Shown here piece after piece: positions 35,341 to 47,321 of a stretch of 64,000 nucleotides of DNA (position 1 is its first letter; each line of letters begins with the position of its first letter). The translations under genes were made by a program, and so were the position numbers. Origin of the DNA: Neoceratodus forsteri (Eukaryota > Chordata > Ceratodontiformes > Ceratodontidae); contig CM057456.1 of assembly GCA_016271365.2 (NCBI GenBank), forward strand, positions 890,502,001 through 890,566,000, in the 5' to 3' direction. A model generated the notes under the pieces. That model did not search any database and was not told the DNA's origin. It saw only the letters and a list, made by a program, of their open reading frames with translations.

Positions 35341-37243
35341 TAGTAAAAGTAGTAGTAGTAGTAAAATGTTTATTTTTATACAGGAAGAGGTCACAAATTT
35401 CACATTATTGGGTCGAAAAAAACATTTTCAAGATGGTCCTGTTTTATCATGTTACATTTAGTATAAAAAAAAACACCAAATAATTTCATACAATGCATAT
35501 ACAGTACAAGATAATACATAACAATCTCTATGCATAAATACTTTAGGCTGATACTTGTAAATTTCTAAAATGAAAAAAACATGAGAAAATTACATACAAT
35601 ACATTTACAGTACAAAATAGTACATAATGAACTCTGCACATAAATGCCTTGGACCAATACAGATGAATTACTAGTATCATTGTTTAAAGTGCTCTTTGGA
35701 AAGAATTTTCAGTAATCTGTCATTGACAAATGTACACATAAGAATAAAATTTGAATTTAAAGTGGATTGGATGATTCATACCAGTCGACTAAACTATTTC
35801 CAGGAAGGTTAGTTCTTAAGTGCTTATTCAGATTTTCATATTAACATCTACAGCCAGTAACTAAATTCTGTTTCAATAATTTTAAAAACAATTTTGTACT
35901 TTGGGACTGTTTTAGTTTATGATCTAAAGGTTCCCAAAGTTGTTTCACTTTTGCAACCAAAGTCATATTACCATACCTGTTATTAATTTTTGTTTGAACA
36001 TATTTACTGTTTAGCCCTCTCAAATTATAATTTAGCTCCTTTATTTTCAATTTATCTAATAAATATTGAGGTTTTCCACCCTGTATCACTGAATGAATTT
36101 ATCCCAACCACTTCAAATTCCTCTTCTGATCTAGCGTTAACCAAGTTAGAGAATTTAACATTTCATAATGGTGTTTATAATACTCACACTTCAAGATGAA
36201 TCTGGCAAGGTTATTATAAACAATATCCAATTTTTTAAGCAATAAGGCATGACCAGGAGTTAGATTAACAGTCTGTTAATCACCCCCTAGGGGTGTAATG
36301 TGGCATGAGGTGCAGCCAAGTGTCATATTGCCCCTAGGGGGTAATTAACTGACTGTTAATCCAACTCCTGGGAGTGCCTTATTGCTATTATAAAAAAATA
36401 TTCCAAAAGAAAAGTGTTAAAAGTATACTTTTTGAATGTTTTCTTCATTTAGAGGGAGATTTTCAATAAAATAGTTCTTCCACCATCAGTTTAAGAATGC
36501 TGGTTCAAAATCAGAATGCAGCGTTCCAGTCATTCAGCAGTGCTAGAGGATGGAATGCTGACAGGAAAAATTAATGTTCCATGGTGATCAGGCTGTACAT
36601 GACAGTATAACATGGATTAATATAAGGCTGTTGGAATCCTAGCAGCCAATCAGATTGCAGCATTTCTGATACCTTTTTATAATTTAGATTTGTTTTGTAT
36701 TACCATAAATATGGCTCCCATAATCCAAACATCGGATAATTAGTTGATTTACACTAAACTTAATCTTATCTTTCGATCTAGGCAAAAACCTGATCTTCGA
36801 AAAAGCACCAATTTTTCTGTTTATTTTCCTTGCCAGTTCATCTATATGAAAATCAAATTTAAGCACTTCATCTATCCATACTCTTAAATACTAATAACAG
36901 GTTTCTTGACCTAATATTTCATCCTTCAGAGTTCTTATTTGCACCATGGATTGTGTACTATCTTTCCTCTCCCTACTAGTTTTAAAAATCATTGTTTTTG
37001 TTTTCTTACTATTTCATACTAGGTTTGAGTTGTGTAACCACTTTTCCATATTTGTAAAATCACTTTGTAGTCTATATTCCATTTCTTGTAGTGAATCCCC
37101 CTGAGCTATTAATACCGTATCATCAGCACATAACCTTATTTTGCTATATACTGCTGTTTCCACTAAATCATTTATGTATATCTAAAATAGCAATATTGAG
37201 CTCTGTGGGACTCCTCTTTGTACCAGGGCAGCATTTGATAAAT
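35341..37243 (-). mobile_element. Jockey-group LINE inserted in the CR1, minus strand
   Basis: The minus strand reads, from the right, GVPQSSI (start of motif B, about 37225), IYINDL, KIRLCADDTVLIAQG (motif C, ADD intact, near 37120), then LKFDFHIDELARKINRKIG (36684-36866). After the MITE-bearing interruption come LDIVYNNLARFILKCEYYKH (36150-36232) and decayed 3' sequence. It finishes in an (ACT)n tail seen as AGTAGTAGTAG at 35345. It begins inside the RT, so it is 5'-truncated. The clade (Rex1-like or similar) is not resolved. Confidence 0.7.
36235..36386. mobile_element. Palindromic MITE within the LINE
   Basis: The left arm AGCAATAAGGCA, then CCAGGAGTTAGATTAACAGT, then CACCCCCTAGGGG pairs with the right arm (reverse complement AGCAATAAGGCACTCCCAGG, then AGTTGGATTAACAGT, ACCCCCTAGGGG). 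The loop is about 45 bp. A further 300 bp of non-LINE sequence (36387-36683) separates it from the resuming LINE frame, so more than one insertion may be present. Confidence 0.7.
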
Positions 37244-37278
37244 GAGAGGGTCCATCCCAGGGTGCTGAGGGAGCTGGC
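37244..37278. repeat. Inverted 35-bp copy of nearby CR1 sequence at the LINE 5' junction
   Basis: GAGAGGGTCCATCCCAGG through GAGCTGGC (37244-37278) is the reverse complement of 37339-37373 with one mismatch. It lies exactly between the 5' end of the LINE and the resuming CR1. It is best read as templated sequence copied during integration. Confidence 0.7.
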
Positions 37279-37780
37279 ACACATCCCGTATTTAGTGAGG
37301 TGTTGAACTGATCCACCAGTAGCTCTGCCAGGACCTCTGCCAGCTCCCTCAGCACCCTGGGATGTACCCTCTCTGGCCCAGGTGCCTTGTCTACCCTCAG
37401 GGACCTAAGGTTCTCCAGCACCCTTTCCACTGTGATGACCCCATCTGTGGCTGTCTCACCCCCCCATGCCTGTGCCCCCTTTCCCTGCAGGAACAGGTCC
37501 ATCCATCTCCCTTGTGAACACTGAACAGAAGTACGCATTAAGTACTTCTGTCTTCTTGGCCCCCTTGTCTACCCACCCACCCACTGCCTTTCCTGATCCT
37601 AACTATTTGATCCTTGCACTTCCTCTTTTCCCTGATATACCTGAAGAAATCCTTTTCTCCTTCCTTAATCCCCTGTCACTTTCCTCAGGCTGCCTTTGCA
37701 GTCCTGACAGCTCTGCACTTCCCTGGATTTCCTCACATAGTTCTTCCTATCCTCTGCCCTGTTGGCTCTCTCTTGTAGGT

Positions 37781-38798
37781 TCAGAAGGCCTTTCTCTTAT
37801 CCCTCACCTTCCATGTTGCCTCTCTGGTCATCCAGCTTAGATGCTTGATCCTTGATTTCTTTTGCTGGCTCTTGGCACATGCCTTAGTGGATTCAATCAG
37901 CCCTAGTTTTATGATCGTCCATTTCTGCTCTGCGTCCATGTTAGGGTGGATGCCATATATGTGTGATCTCATTAATTGCCCCATCCTGCCAAAGTCTGCC
38001 TTTCTGAAGTCCAGAACCTTGGTTTTTGTATTGTGGATCACTCTACCCAAACTGATAAAGAACCACACTGTGTGGTCATTGCTCCCATCCAGTGGTTCCT
38101 CCACTCTTACATCCATGACCTGTTCTCCATCCTCCAGCACCAGGTCTTGAATATTTTCTTCCCTTGTTGGCACTGTCACTCTTTGGGTCTGGAAGCCATC
38201 TTGGATTGCTTCCAGGAGGACCTGCTCCCTGACGCATGTGGTGGCTGGGATGCTCCAATCCACCCCTGGTAAGTTGAAGTCTCCCACCACCACAGTGCTC
38301 CCTTTGCCACAGAGTCTCCTTATCTGCTCCCCTAGCTCCCAATCCACATCCTCTTTTTGGGTTGGGGGTCTATAAACAACCCCCAATTGTACCCTAGCCC
38401 ACTTTAGGGCATGGAGTTGTATCCAAATGACTTCTGACCTACCTTCTTCCCCCTCCTCCCTGAGGCATCCAATCCCTTCTCTTATGTAAACAGCTACTCT
38501 CCCCCTTACCATTTTCTCTGTCCCTCCTGAATAATTTATATCCTGGAATGACCAAGTCCCAGTCATGGTTTTGGGTTGCCCACGTCTCAGTGACGGCCGC
38601 TATGTCCACCTCTCCTTCTGCCAGTAGTGCCTGCAGCTCTGCCATCTTATTCCTCAGGTTCCTAGCAGTTAGTGATACCACCCTCCACCCTGACTCTCTC
38701 CCAGCTGCCCCCTTACTCTCCCTTCCCCCCATCCTAGACAAAGTAGGTCCTATCATTACTATGGGGGCAGGTTCTCTGGACCTCCTTTCCTGATTCAC
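37781..38798 (-). pseudogene. CR1 endonuclease domain, two overlapping frames
   Basis: The N-terminal frame (38439-38798) has VVSLTARNLRNKMAELQALL, VDIAAVTETWATQNHDW and IPGYKLFRRDR. The frame then shifts to 37781-38566 with RVQLGVVYRPPTQ, VVVGDFNLPGVDW and LDGSNDHTVWFF. Catalytic residues visible are the E of TETW, the D-N of GDFN and the terminal NDH. A single frameshift near 38500 separates the halves, so decay is moderate. Confidence 0.85.
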
Positions 38799-38816
38799 TC
38801 CACCTCCCCAGTAAGT

Positions 38817-39165
38817 TTAAATTATACTTTGTGGTGATAAATTCCCTGAACCCTCCTTACTTAGATGTATCCCGTCCTCTGCATATAGATCTGGGTTCTC
38901 CCATGTGTTGCCACATGCTCCCACCCAGCCATACGCTATGGACTCACACCATTCTCTCAGCCACTTGTTGAAGTCCATGATTCTGCTTTTTGTGTCCATA
39001 CTTGACCTTGGCACTAGAAGAACTTCTGAGACTGCCACTGTGCTTCCCTCCTCTCTGCATAGCTTTCCCACTTCTCTGAAGCTGTCCTGAACCTCCTCTG
39101 TCTGCCTTCTATCAGATCATTGTTCCCCGGTGAACAATGATGTGTGTGAATCCCCACCTTCTGTG
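38817..39165 (-). pseudogene. CR1 ORF1 esterase-like C-terminus
   Basis: The minus-strand frame has VLLVPRSSMDTKSRIMDFNK, then WLREWCESIAYGWV, then LYAEDGIHLSKEG. The closing DGIHLSxxG matches the catalytic Asp-His end of the SGNH-esterase-like domain of CR1/L2 ORF1 proteins. Just upstream, IIVHRGTM resembles the GTND block with a one-base loss. Confidence 0.6.
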
Positions 39166-39914
39166 CACACCACCAATGTGCTGCTGCAACTACCTGCTGT
39201 CATGCCAGGCACGCACTCACCCGAGATGCTCGCTTTGCCTGGCCCCCTTCCCCATCTGACCCCCGTGAATCATACAGTCCCCAGAATTATGACTGAATCC
39301 TTTGTGTCTCTCTTTTATGGCCTCTTTCCTTCCCCCCCAAAAATGCTCCCTTCCCCATCCCCCAGCTTTCCCCATCTGCCTCCTTCATTCTGTGTCCTGA
39401 CTTCTCCCCCTTGCCAACAATGGCTGGTGCATTAGCTTCACTTACTAGACCCTTCCCCTTGTGCCCCCCTTACCTTCCCCATGTTGTTTCCTCATCCCCC
39501 AATCCTGCCACCCTTCCCACTATGGTTTTCCTGTGTTTTCCTTGAGTAGCATGTGCTCCCTCCCCAAGGTTCCTTCCTCAGCCTTGTTCCATCCTTATCC
39601 TTGCTGCCTTCTGTTTCTAGCTTCACTGCACCTCCCTGCTCCATTGTCCCTGGTTTTGCTTCCTTATCACCTTTCTTCTGCCCTTGTTTCTAGGGCTATA
39701 GGTAGCACCTGCCACTTCTGTGATGCATCCTTTCTCCCTGGTAGCGACCCCCCTTTAACCTTCTCAGTGATTACACTACCTTCCCCCTCCTGCTTCTCCC
39801 AGTTAGCCATACCATTGACCTGATTTGCTCTGTCGATCCCCTTCCCCTGTGTTTTCTCAACCCCCCCTTTCCTGAGGCTTATGACCTTGTACTGGCCCTG
39901 CTGTAGTCTTGTCT

Positions 39915-40460
39915 CCTCAACTACTCCAGCCCGGGCTGCTGGGGGTTGGGGGGGAGAAGAGATTGAGCATCCATAGGGCAGCTCTCTCTTCTCGGGGGAG
40001 GATTGGGGATGTGATCGCTAGTGTAGTGGCCTCTGGTGGCTGTCAGGGGTGCCAACCAGTGACATGATGAAAGCAGGGGGCAGAGTTGCGGCATTACGTT
40101 GCCTTGACAAGCTGCACTCCACGGGGGGGGGTTAGGGAACATGGCAAAGAAGTAGAGGGAACCCCATTTTCCTGGGAATAGATGAAGGCACCTTGTCTGC
40201 TGAACAGCCCACACTTCCAATACTGGGCTATCTTCTCTCCAAGAGGCCACTCGTGTTCGCCGGGCACTTTGCCCTATAAGATAGAGCACTCTGTGTGGGT
40301 AGGGAGGCCCTACCTCTGGAGGGTTCAGACCCAGAGGTGGTGCTTGCTGGCACGAGGGAGAAGGACTAGTCACAGGGGAAGGTACAGGCTGGGTACCCAG
40401 GGTTGCTGGAAGGATTTCTCCAGGGAGTGGAGATAAAAAGAGTTTAAAAAAAAAGTTTCT
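39915..40460 (+). mobile_element. SINE of the ~600-bp family, 5'-truncated
   Basis: Shares with 55195-55813 the stretch AGCATCC...GACAGCTCTC...TTCTC.GGGG, then the GGTTGCTGG/TTGGTGAC and GGAGATAAAAAG/GGGAGAAAAATAAA 3' blocks, and ends in an A-run (40443-40452). The tRNA-like head is missing. Confidence 0.6.
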
Positions 40461-40542
40461 GATATAAGTTTCCTGGCCTGAATTGTATTGACATATTTGT
40501 GTTTCTGAAATTGTGTCTTTGATTAAAAAAAAAGGAATTGCT

Positions 40543-41131
40543 AGCTGGCTCCATGGTGCTGAACAGTGGACATCACTCTGGCACACTGGTGACCCAAGTT
40601 TGTGTCCTGAGACCGGACATCGGGAGTGGAGACAGGCAGCGAGGGAGTTAGAGCATCCTTTGTACACTTCTCTCCTGGGGGGTTGGCCATGCTGGACCAC
40701 TCAGTAGCATCTACTGGTGGGTGGCTTGGCAGAGGCATTCTTATCAGTGTGCTAGACGTCCCTGCCCCCAGGATGCTGCTGAGGCTGCATGATTGTGGGA
40801 GGTGGGAGGGCCCTCTGAAGAATGGAAAATGCCTACCCGGCTAACTGGATGACAGCTGCTGCATTCCCTTTGTGCCACTCAGCCTTTTGCAGTGCACCAC
40901 TTTGATCCCTTTAGCCCCCCCACTCTCCCGGTCATGCAGTGGAACTCTTTTTCCCCTACTTTGCTCTCTGGGAGAGGGGCTCCCTAGCAGGGATACACTA
41001 GATCTACTGGGGTGTGGGACCAATAGGTGATGAAGAAGATGGCAGCAGGGAATGGGCTGGTGGGAGGGGGTTAAAAAATGTGTGGCCTGAAGGAGTGACT
41101 GGTCAGGTGGCAGAGTAGGAGCAACAAAAAA
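40543..41131 (+). mobile_element. tRNA-headed SINE with target duplication
   Basis: Head AGCTGGCTCCATGGTGCTGA followed by GGTGACCCAAGTTTGTGTCC (degenerate B box), a unique ~500-bp body, and a terminal A-run (41125-41133). Flanking repeats AAAAAAAGGAATTGCT (left) and AAAAAAAGAATTGCT (right) form a target duplication. It lies directly after the truncated copy, oriented the same way. Confidence 0.65.
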
Positions 41132-41365
41132 AAGAATTGCTGGTTTCTGGAAGTTGTTTTTACCAATTTCTTGACAAGAGAAGTAAGTTTTTAAACTATT
41201 TAAGCCAAATTTCTTCTGGTGTTGACATTAATTCTTGTAAGTGTCTTCAGATGCTATATTTGAATATTGGATGGTTCAAATGTATTATAACAGCCTTACA
41301 TATGCTCACGTGCTAGTCCACGCTCTTTGGAATGATAGTGTGGAGGCTCCATTCTTTGTGCTAAG

Positions 41366-42594
41366 ATGGTGAACACCTTCAACATCCCCTCTCACGAAAC
41401 AGAGGAGGATGAAGAGGAAATGGAGTTCATGGATATGATGGGGCCAACCCCTACAAGGAGACTACTAGTCCCCATCCACAACTCCCTCCAAAAGGCCACA
41501 TCAGAGTCATGTCAGCACTAAATGCAGCTGCTGACATTGATAAAAAAGTTGAAAAAAGTATCAGGAGGACAGACAGGGGGTATAATACATGTAGCATGAA
41601 AGAGTGGTCGAAGCAGCTGTTTGTGAGAAGGTCAAAGTGCCTCTCTCTTCACAGCCTCCTGAAAATGGTTTCAGGAAACTGGACACTATGGCCCAACATG
41701 TGTGTACAGCAGCCTCCCTACTCCTAAGGCAGGGAGCTTATATGGCTTATAAAAGCTCAGTACCAGAAAGCATTGTGGAATGCAGTGCTGGCCCTGAGTG
41801 ATAATGAGAATGGTGAGGTGGCACGGGATCTGGCAGCAACAGTAAAGTCAGCACTGAAGGCCACTAAATATCAATTCTACATGACTAAAAACACTAATGA
41901 TTCTGCTTCATGAGTCTTGGCTCATGCAGTGGCACTGAGGATTTACCTGGTTAAGGGCTACTGTCCTTACCCAGGACACTCAGGTTAAAGCCATTGATTT
42001 CCCCATTGAGAGAAATTTTCTATTTGGTGACAAAACAGAGGCATACATGATGAAAGTGGACAAATACAAGTCCACTTATAAGAGTAACACTGAGAAAAAA
42101 AGGCCCCCGTTTCCTATAGGCCTTATGGAAGGGGAGGCAGAGACAGGGGTTACTATCCAATACCCTACCCTGCCTATGTGTACCAACCTCAAACAGCCTA
42201 CAAAAGAGGTAGAGGCAGAGGCAGGAGGGGCTCCAGGCATGCTGCAGAACCAGCCCCTAAGCCACAGCCAAAACAACCCCCTGACCTGACCCAGGTCATC
42301 AGTCAGTTATTATCACTGAGGGGAAAGCTGACCCACTACTTCCAGGAACTAGTAAAAATTAAAGTAAATCCTGGAAGCACTGGGTCAGTGATTGTCCGTT
42401 CAACTCCAAAGGTTTCCAAAACTGCAGAGGCCAAGCAACTTCCCAGCTCAATCACCAACAGAAAGAATTCTGCTAAACCTGAAATCAAAGAAACTACTGC
42501 AGGCAAAAGCAGTAGAAAAAGTACCTACCCACAGTGGGGAAAGGGCCTGTTTGCCAGACACATCCTGACCTACCAGAAAAATGGGGAATGTTGA
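41366..42594 (+). pseudogene. DIRS gag-like ORF, frameshifted
   Basis: It opens with MVNTFNIPSHETEEDEEEME, an acidic N-terminus, then several frame changes, and reads on near 41990-42110 as FPIERNFLFGDKTEAYMMKV, the NFLFG block typical of the DIRS gag C-terminal half. The tail is Q/P/K-rich (42178-42594) and passes into TYPQWGKGLFARHILTYQKN just before the RT. The length fits the family, but the frame is not continuous. Confidence 0.6.
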
Positions 42595-42599
42595 CCCAT

Positions 42600-43270
42600 T
42601 TTAGACTTAAGATATCTAGATAAACATATCAAAAAAAGAAAAGTTCAACATGGTCACAGTGGGCAAAGTGGTCCCATCCCTATAGACAGGAGATTGCTTG
42701 GGGTCACTGGATCTAAAAGATGCCTATTTCCATATTCCAGTCAGACCCATCCACAGAAAATACCTCAGGTTCAGATTGAGAAACTGCCAGTATCAGTTTG
42801 CAACCCTTCCCTTTGGTCACTCCTCGGCACCAAGGGTATTCACAAAGTGTCTAGCTGTGGTGGCATCTCATCTAAGAAAACAAGGTGTGGTGTTTTTCCC
42901 TACATAGGTAACAGGCTAGTCTCATGAAAAACAAAACAGGAGGTAATGTCCTCTATTCAGCAGGTAAAGTGCACCCTAGAGAATCTGGGATTCCTAATAA
43001 ATCTGCAGAAGTCTCAGACAGAAGCATTGCAAGTGCTGGATTTCACAGGTGCAGAGCTAGATACCCTGCAGGGGTAAGCCTTCTGTCAACAGGAAAGGGT
43101 TTCAGATTTGATTGCCAGTGCAGAATCCTTCACACTGAGCCATCCAAGGTCTGCAAAGGATTTTCTGCAGCTACTGGGCCACATAGTCTCATCCACAGCT
43201 GTGATGCCATTGGCCAAATTTTAGATGTGGAACATTCAGAACCATCTAAGAGGTCACTGGTGCCAAAGGT
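42600..43270 (+). pseudogene. DIRS reverse transcriptase remnant
   Basis: The best frame (42698-42907) reads LDLKDAYFHIPVRPIHRKYL, then CQYQFATLPFGHSSAPRVFT, the motif A and B region of DIRS/Ngaro RTs. Where the YLDD catalytic box should follow (about 42905-42925) stops and substitutions replace it. Downstream pieces such as QLLGHIVSS are in other frames. The copy is interrupted by CR1 at 43271. Confidence 0.8.
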
Positions 43271-46200
43271 AGAAACATAGAAACATAGAAGTTGATGGCA
43301 GATAAGGACCGCAAGGCCCATCCAGTCTGCCCATTTCTTTTTCTACCTTATAAATGTGCCATCGGCCTTTGCTCTGTCAGTGACCTATCAATTCATAGTC
43401 ATTTGTATTGCTCCCTTATGCCTATCCCATGCCTGTTTGAAGCCCTGCACTGTATTCATAGCCACCACTTCTTGTGGTAAGCCATTCCATGCATCTACCA
43501 CCCTTTCTGTGAAAAAGAATTTCCTCACATTCCCCCTTAATCGCCTCCTCTAATCTCATGCTGTGTCCTCTTGTCCTGCTATTTTTCTTATATTTAAACA
43601 TGTTAGACTCTTTCACCTTGTTTATGCCCTTAAGGTGTTTAAATGTCTCGATCATATCACCTCTCCCTCCTTTGCTCAAGGGTATACATATTGAGCTCCG
43701 CTAATCTGTCCTCATATGTCTTCTGATGCAGTCCCTGCACCATTTTGGTGCCCTTCTCTGGACTGCCTCAATTTGGTTAATGTCCTTGTGAAGGTGTGGC
43801 CTCCAATACTGCATGAGTACTCAGATGGGGGCCCTAACCAATGTCTTGTACAGAGGGATTATTACCTCCTCTTACGACTTGTGATACCCCTACTAATACA
43901 CCCTAACACCCCTAGCCTTACCTACTGCTTTAGAGGTCTGCTTGGATGATTTTAGGTCATCAGTGATGATGATGCCCAAGTCTCTTTCTTCCTTTGTGAC
44001 TGCTAGCAACTCCCCTCCCAGCCTATAAGTGGCACCAGGGTTTCTCTTCCTATGTGCATGATTTTGCACTTTCTGCATTAAATCCCAGTTGCCATTCTTC
44101 TGACCATTTTGCTAGTTTATCCAGATCTCTTCTCATTCTGCCCACCCCATCTGGATCATCTACTCTGTTGCAGATCTTGGTGTCATCTGCAAACAGACAA
44201 GCCTTTACCTCTAGTCCATCTGCGAGGTCACTAATGAAGATGTTGAATAGGACTGGCCCAGGACTGATCCCCTGAGGTACCCCACTTGTGACTTGCATCT
44301 CTTCTGACTGTATACCATTTACTACCACTCTCTGTTTTCTGCTAGTCAACCAGTTTGCCACCCAGTTGACCAACTTCTGACCCACCCCGAGCCTACCCAG
44401 CTTATTTATCAATCTTCTATGTGGAACAGTGTCAAAAGCTTTGCTGAAGTCAAGGTAGGCGACATCAACTTGCTCCCCCTTGGTCCACCACTCTGGTTAC
44501 CCAGTCAAAGAAATCTATGAGATTAGTTTGACAGGACCTTCCTTTTGTAAACCCATGCTGTCTTGGATCCTGTGCCCCTATGGATTCCAGGTGTTGCACT
44601 ATCCTTTCCTTAAGGAGTGCCTCCATAATCTTGCCCACTACTGAGGTAAGACTGACTGGTCTGTAGTTCCCCCTCCTCCCTGCTACCACTCTTGTGGAGC
44701 AGGATCACATGAGCCCTTCTCCAGTCTTCTGGGACCTCTCCTGTGCTCAGAGACTCACTAAACAATTCTGCCAATGGCTCTGCTAGTTCCTCCTTTAGCT
44801 CCTTAAGTACCCTGGGATGTATGCCATCAGGTCCCATTGCCTTATCCACCCTGAGCTTAGCAAGCTCTTGTAGGACCCTTTCTTTGTGAAGGGAGTAGTG
44901 CTCACCTCCCTCCCCTGTGTCCATGATGCTGAGCTGTGGGCCCTGCCCTACCTTCTCTTGTAAATACTGAGCAAAAGTATCTATTTAGGATAGATGCCTT
45001 TACAGGGTCCTCCTCCTCATGCTCCCTTTTCTCCATTAAGCATATACCCCTGTGGACTTTCTCCTTTCACTAATGTATCTATAGAAGTCTTGTCACCTTC
45101 TTTTACTGTTAGTGCTAGTGTTTCCTCAGTTTGGGACTTTGCCTGCCTTACTGCCTTCACTGCTTCCCTTAGGGCAGTTTGGTATGCCTCCCTATCTTCA
45201 TCCGCTGTGTTCCCTTATATTTCCTGAAGGCCAGCCTTTTGGCTCTGACCTTTTCTGCTACTGTATTTGAGAACCAAAGTGGTTTCCTTCTTTTTTGCAC
45301 TTCCTTTTCTGTCTAACACAATGGGATGTTGCTTCAAGTATTGTATCCTTAATGCTTGCCCACTTTGCCTGTACCTCCTCACCTGTGTTTCTTTTTGCCA
45401 GGGCTAGCTTAACTCTGTTGGCCATCTTATCAAGTCAGCTCCTCTGAAGTCCCATATTTTTGCCTTGGAATGGGATGATTTAGATGTAGTAGCCAAATTG
45501 AACCATACCATGTGATGGTCACGGCCCTCAGGTGACCTTCTACCTGGAGATCTGTGATCCCTTCTTTGTTAGTCAGTACTAGATCTAGGATAGCCCTGTC
45601 TCTTGTGGGTTGCTGTACCAGTTGTTTGAGGCCCTCCTGCAGGGAATCCACTATGAGTCTAGTTCTGGCAGATGTTCCTGCTGGTATTGATCAATCTGTA
45701 TCTGGCATGTTGAAGTCTCCCATTATCAGAACCTCCCTTTAGCTGTCATGTTTTGTATATCTTCTAACAGTAATGTGTCTATGTCTTCCCTCTGGTCTGG
45801 GGGCCTGTAGACAACCCCAGTTCTTATGGCTGTCCATTTCCTGTTTCAGGGTGACCCACAGTTCTTCTGGCTCCTTATGTGTATTCTGAATTTCTGTAGC
45901 TTTGATATTTTCATTAACATACAGGGCCACTCCCTCCCTTCTTTTTCGGTCTCTTCTGAACAATACATAGCCAGGTACTGAAGTCTCCCAAGTGTGGTTA
46001 CTGGTAAACCACGTCTCACTAATTGCTACTATGTCCAGTTTAGCCTCTGACATTGTGCCTGCAGGTCTGGGATCTTATTTCCCAGGCTGTGAGCATTTGT
46101 GTACATGATTTTCCATTGGCCAGATTTTGGTGTGTTAGTTGTTGGGTGAAGTTTGGCATTACCCTGTGCATCGTATGGGGAGACAAACCTTTTTTCTTAC

Positions 46201-46335
46201 CTGGTGATGCAAATGAACGGCAAACACGCTGAATTCCTGTTTGACCACTAGCTGAGGGGGGAGGGTGTTCTTCCCATTCGACGTATGGGGTGCTGCACCC
46301 CTCTCCCCATTTGCTAGTTTAAATATTCTGCAAAG
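43271..46335 (-). mobile_element. CR1 LINE inserted in the DIRS, minus strand
   Basis: The 3' tail is at 43271 (antisense of TTCTATGTTTCTATGTTTCT). RT pieces from right to left: LRVDKAMGPDGIHPRVLKEL (44610-44924), NYRPVSLTSVVGKIMEALLK (44465-44689), VTSGVPQGISPGPVLFN plus ACLFADDTKICNRVDD with intact FADD (44050-44412). Endonuclease pieces are at 45430-46053 (IVAISETWFTSNH, then VALYVNENI). The 5' region ends near 46335, where the DIRS RNase H frame resumes. Confidence 0.85.
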
Positions 46336-46663
46336 ACGTCAAACTATCCAAGCTAGTGCCAGTCAAAAGGCCTTTGTACAAGCACTAGAGTGGCAAAAGG
46401 AGGAGACAAACCTCAGAAATGGCATTCCCTTTCTCCAGCAATCCCCAACAAAAGTTCTCACAACAGATGCTTCACGCCTAGGCTGGGGTGTCCGCCTAGA
46501 GAATCTCACAGTAAGTTGCATCTGGAGCCCTCAGGAAACTCGAGCACATAAATCTCATTGAACTCAAGGTAGTACTGCTGGAAATGCAATCCCTTTCCGC
46601 CCAGCTACAGGGTCAGTATGCCCAAATTTAGACAGGCAATACTAATCAATGTACTACATAAAC

Positions 46664-46976
46664 AGTTGAAAGGCAGGGCAGGGAGATGGTACACAAAGCA
46701 CGCCTAAAGGTGCTATAGTCCAACTGGAATACAAAACAAAAAAAGGAAACTTCACACGTCAGACAGGTCCAAAGTATTTTATTGAATGCCTTTCACATGA
46801 CAAAGTTGGACTAACATCCCTACATATTGCTTCTCAAACTGCAGGCCTCCTGATGAAGTCTCCAGTTTGAGAAGCAATACGCAGGAGTGTTAGTCCTGCT
46901 TTCCCATGTGAAAAGTATTCAGTAAAATACTTTGGACCTGTCTGATGAGTGCAGGGTTTCATTATTTTTGTTTTAC
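46664..46976. mobile_element. Foldback element with 11-bp target duplication and hammerhead-like core
   Basis: Flanked by ACTACATAAAC at 46653-46663 and 46977-46987. Its right 250 bp is an imperfect palindrome: CAGACAGGTCCAAAGTATTT / antisense copy, TTCACATG, and GCTTCTCAAACTG / CAGTTTGAGAAGC. The centre holds CTGATGAAGTCTC and CAGTTTGAGA, resembling a hammerhead core whose GAAA box is lost. An 11-bp duplication and such a core suggest a Penelope-like non-autonomous element rather than a cut-and-paste one. That assignment is inference. Confidence 0.65.
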
Positions 46977-47024
46977 ACTACATAAACAAACAGGAGAGAA
47001 CAAGATCCTCAAAACTGTGCAGAG

Positions 47025-47321
47025 CATACCTCTCAACTGCTATAAATTTTGCATACGCTATGATTTTCACACTCAAATTTACCCTTGCTCTGCATAGGTT
47101 TACTGATGTTCCTTATAACGTTAGAGCTATTTCTAAAAACGCAAGCTATTAACTCATTGAACTATGTTGATAGAAACAATCCTTATCACTAACTATATGG
47201 GGTTCACTATCTGTAGACACATTATTGTTTAAAACAAGAAAGTGCTACACATTCTGGCCCTTTGCTATGATTTTTGAAGGCCAGTGCTATGATTTTTAAT
47301 GCTGGGAGGTTGAGAGATATG
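47025..47321. mobile_element. hAT-like MITE with 8-bp target duplication
   Basis: Ends CATACCTCTCAACTGCTA and (reverse complement) CATATCTCTCAACCTCCC. The flanking 8-bp duplication GTGCAGAG occurs at 47017-47024 and 47322-47329, identical on both sides. An 8-bp duplication with CA...TG ends is the hAT signature. 297 bp, no ORF. Confidence 0.85.

Larger units (their letters stand above)
37279..39850 (-). mobile_element. CR1 LINE, 5' half (RT start, endonuclease, ORF1 end)
   Basis: Continuation of 33858-35340. From left to right on +, i.e. 3' to 5' of the element: LRVDKAPGPERVHPRVLREL (37182-37538 frame), endonuclease (37781-38798), ORF1 esterase-like end (38817-39165), and a C-rich 5' region with no clear frame to about 39850. 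It is the most complete CR1 here. Confidence 0.8.

Noticed and set aside
39921..40700. 259-codon minus-strand ORF
   Set aside because: It spans two SINE copies on the opposite strand and the junction between them; no domain and no homology recognised.
46915..46945. Another hammerhead core (GTCTGATGAGTGC...)
   Set aside because: CTGATGAG is present but no GAAA box follows on that strand (the sequence reads GTTTC), so it is not called separately.
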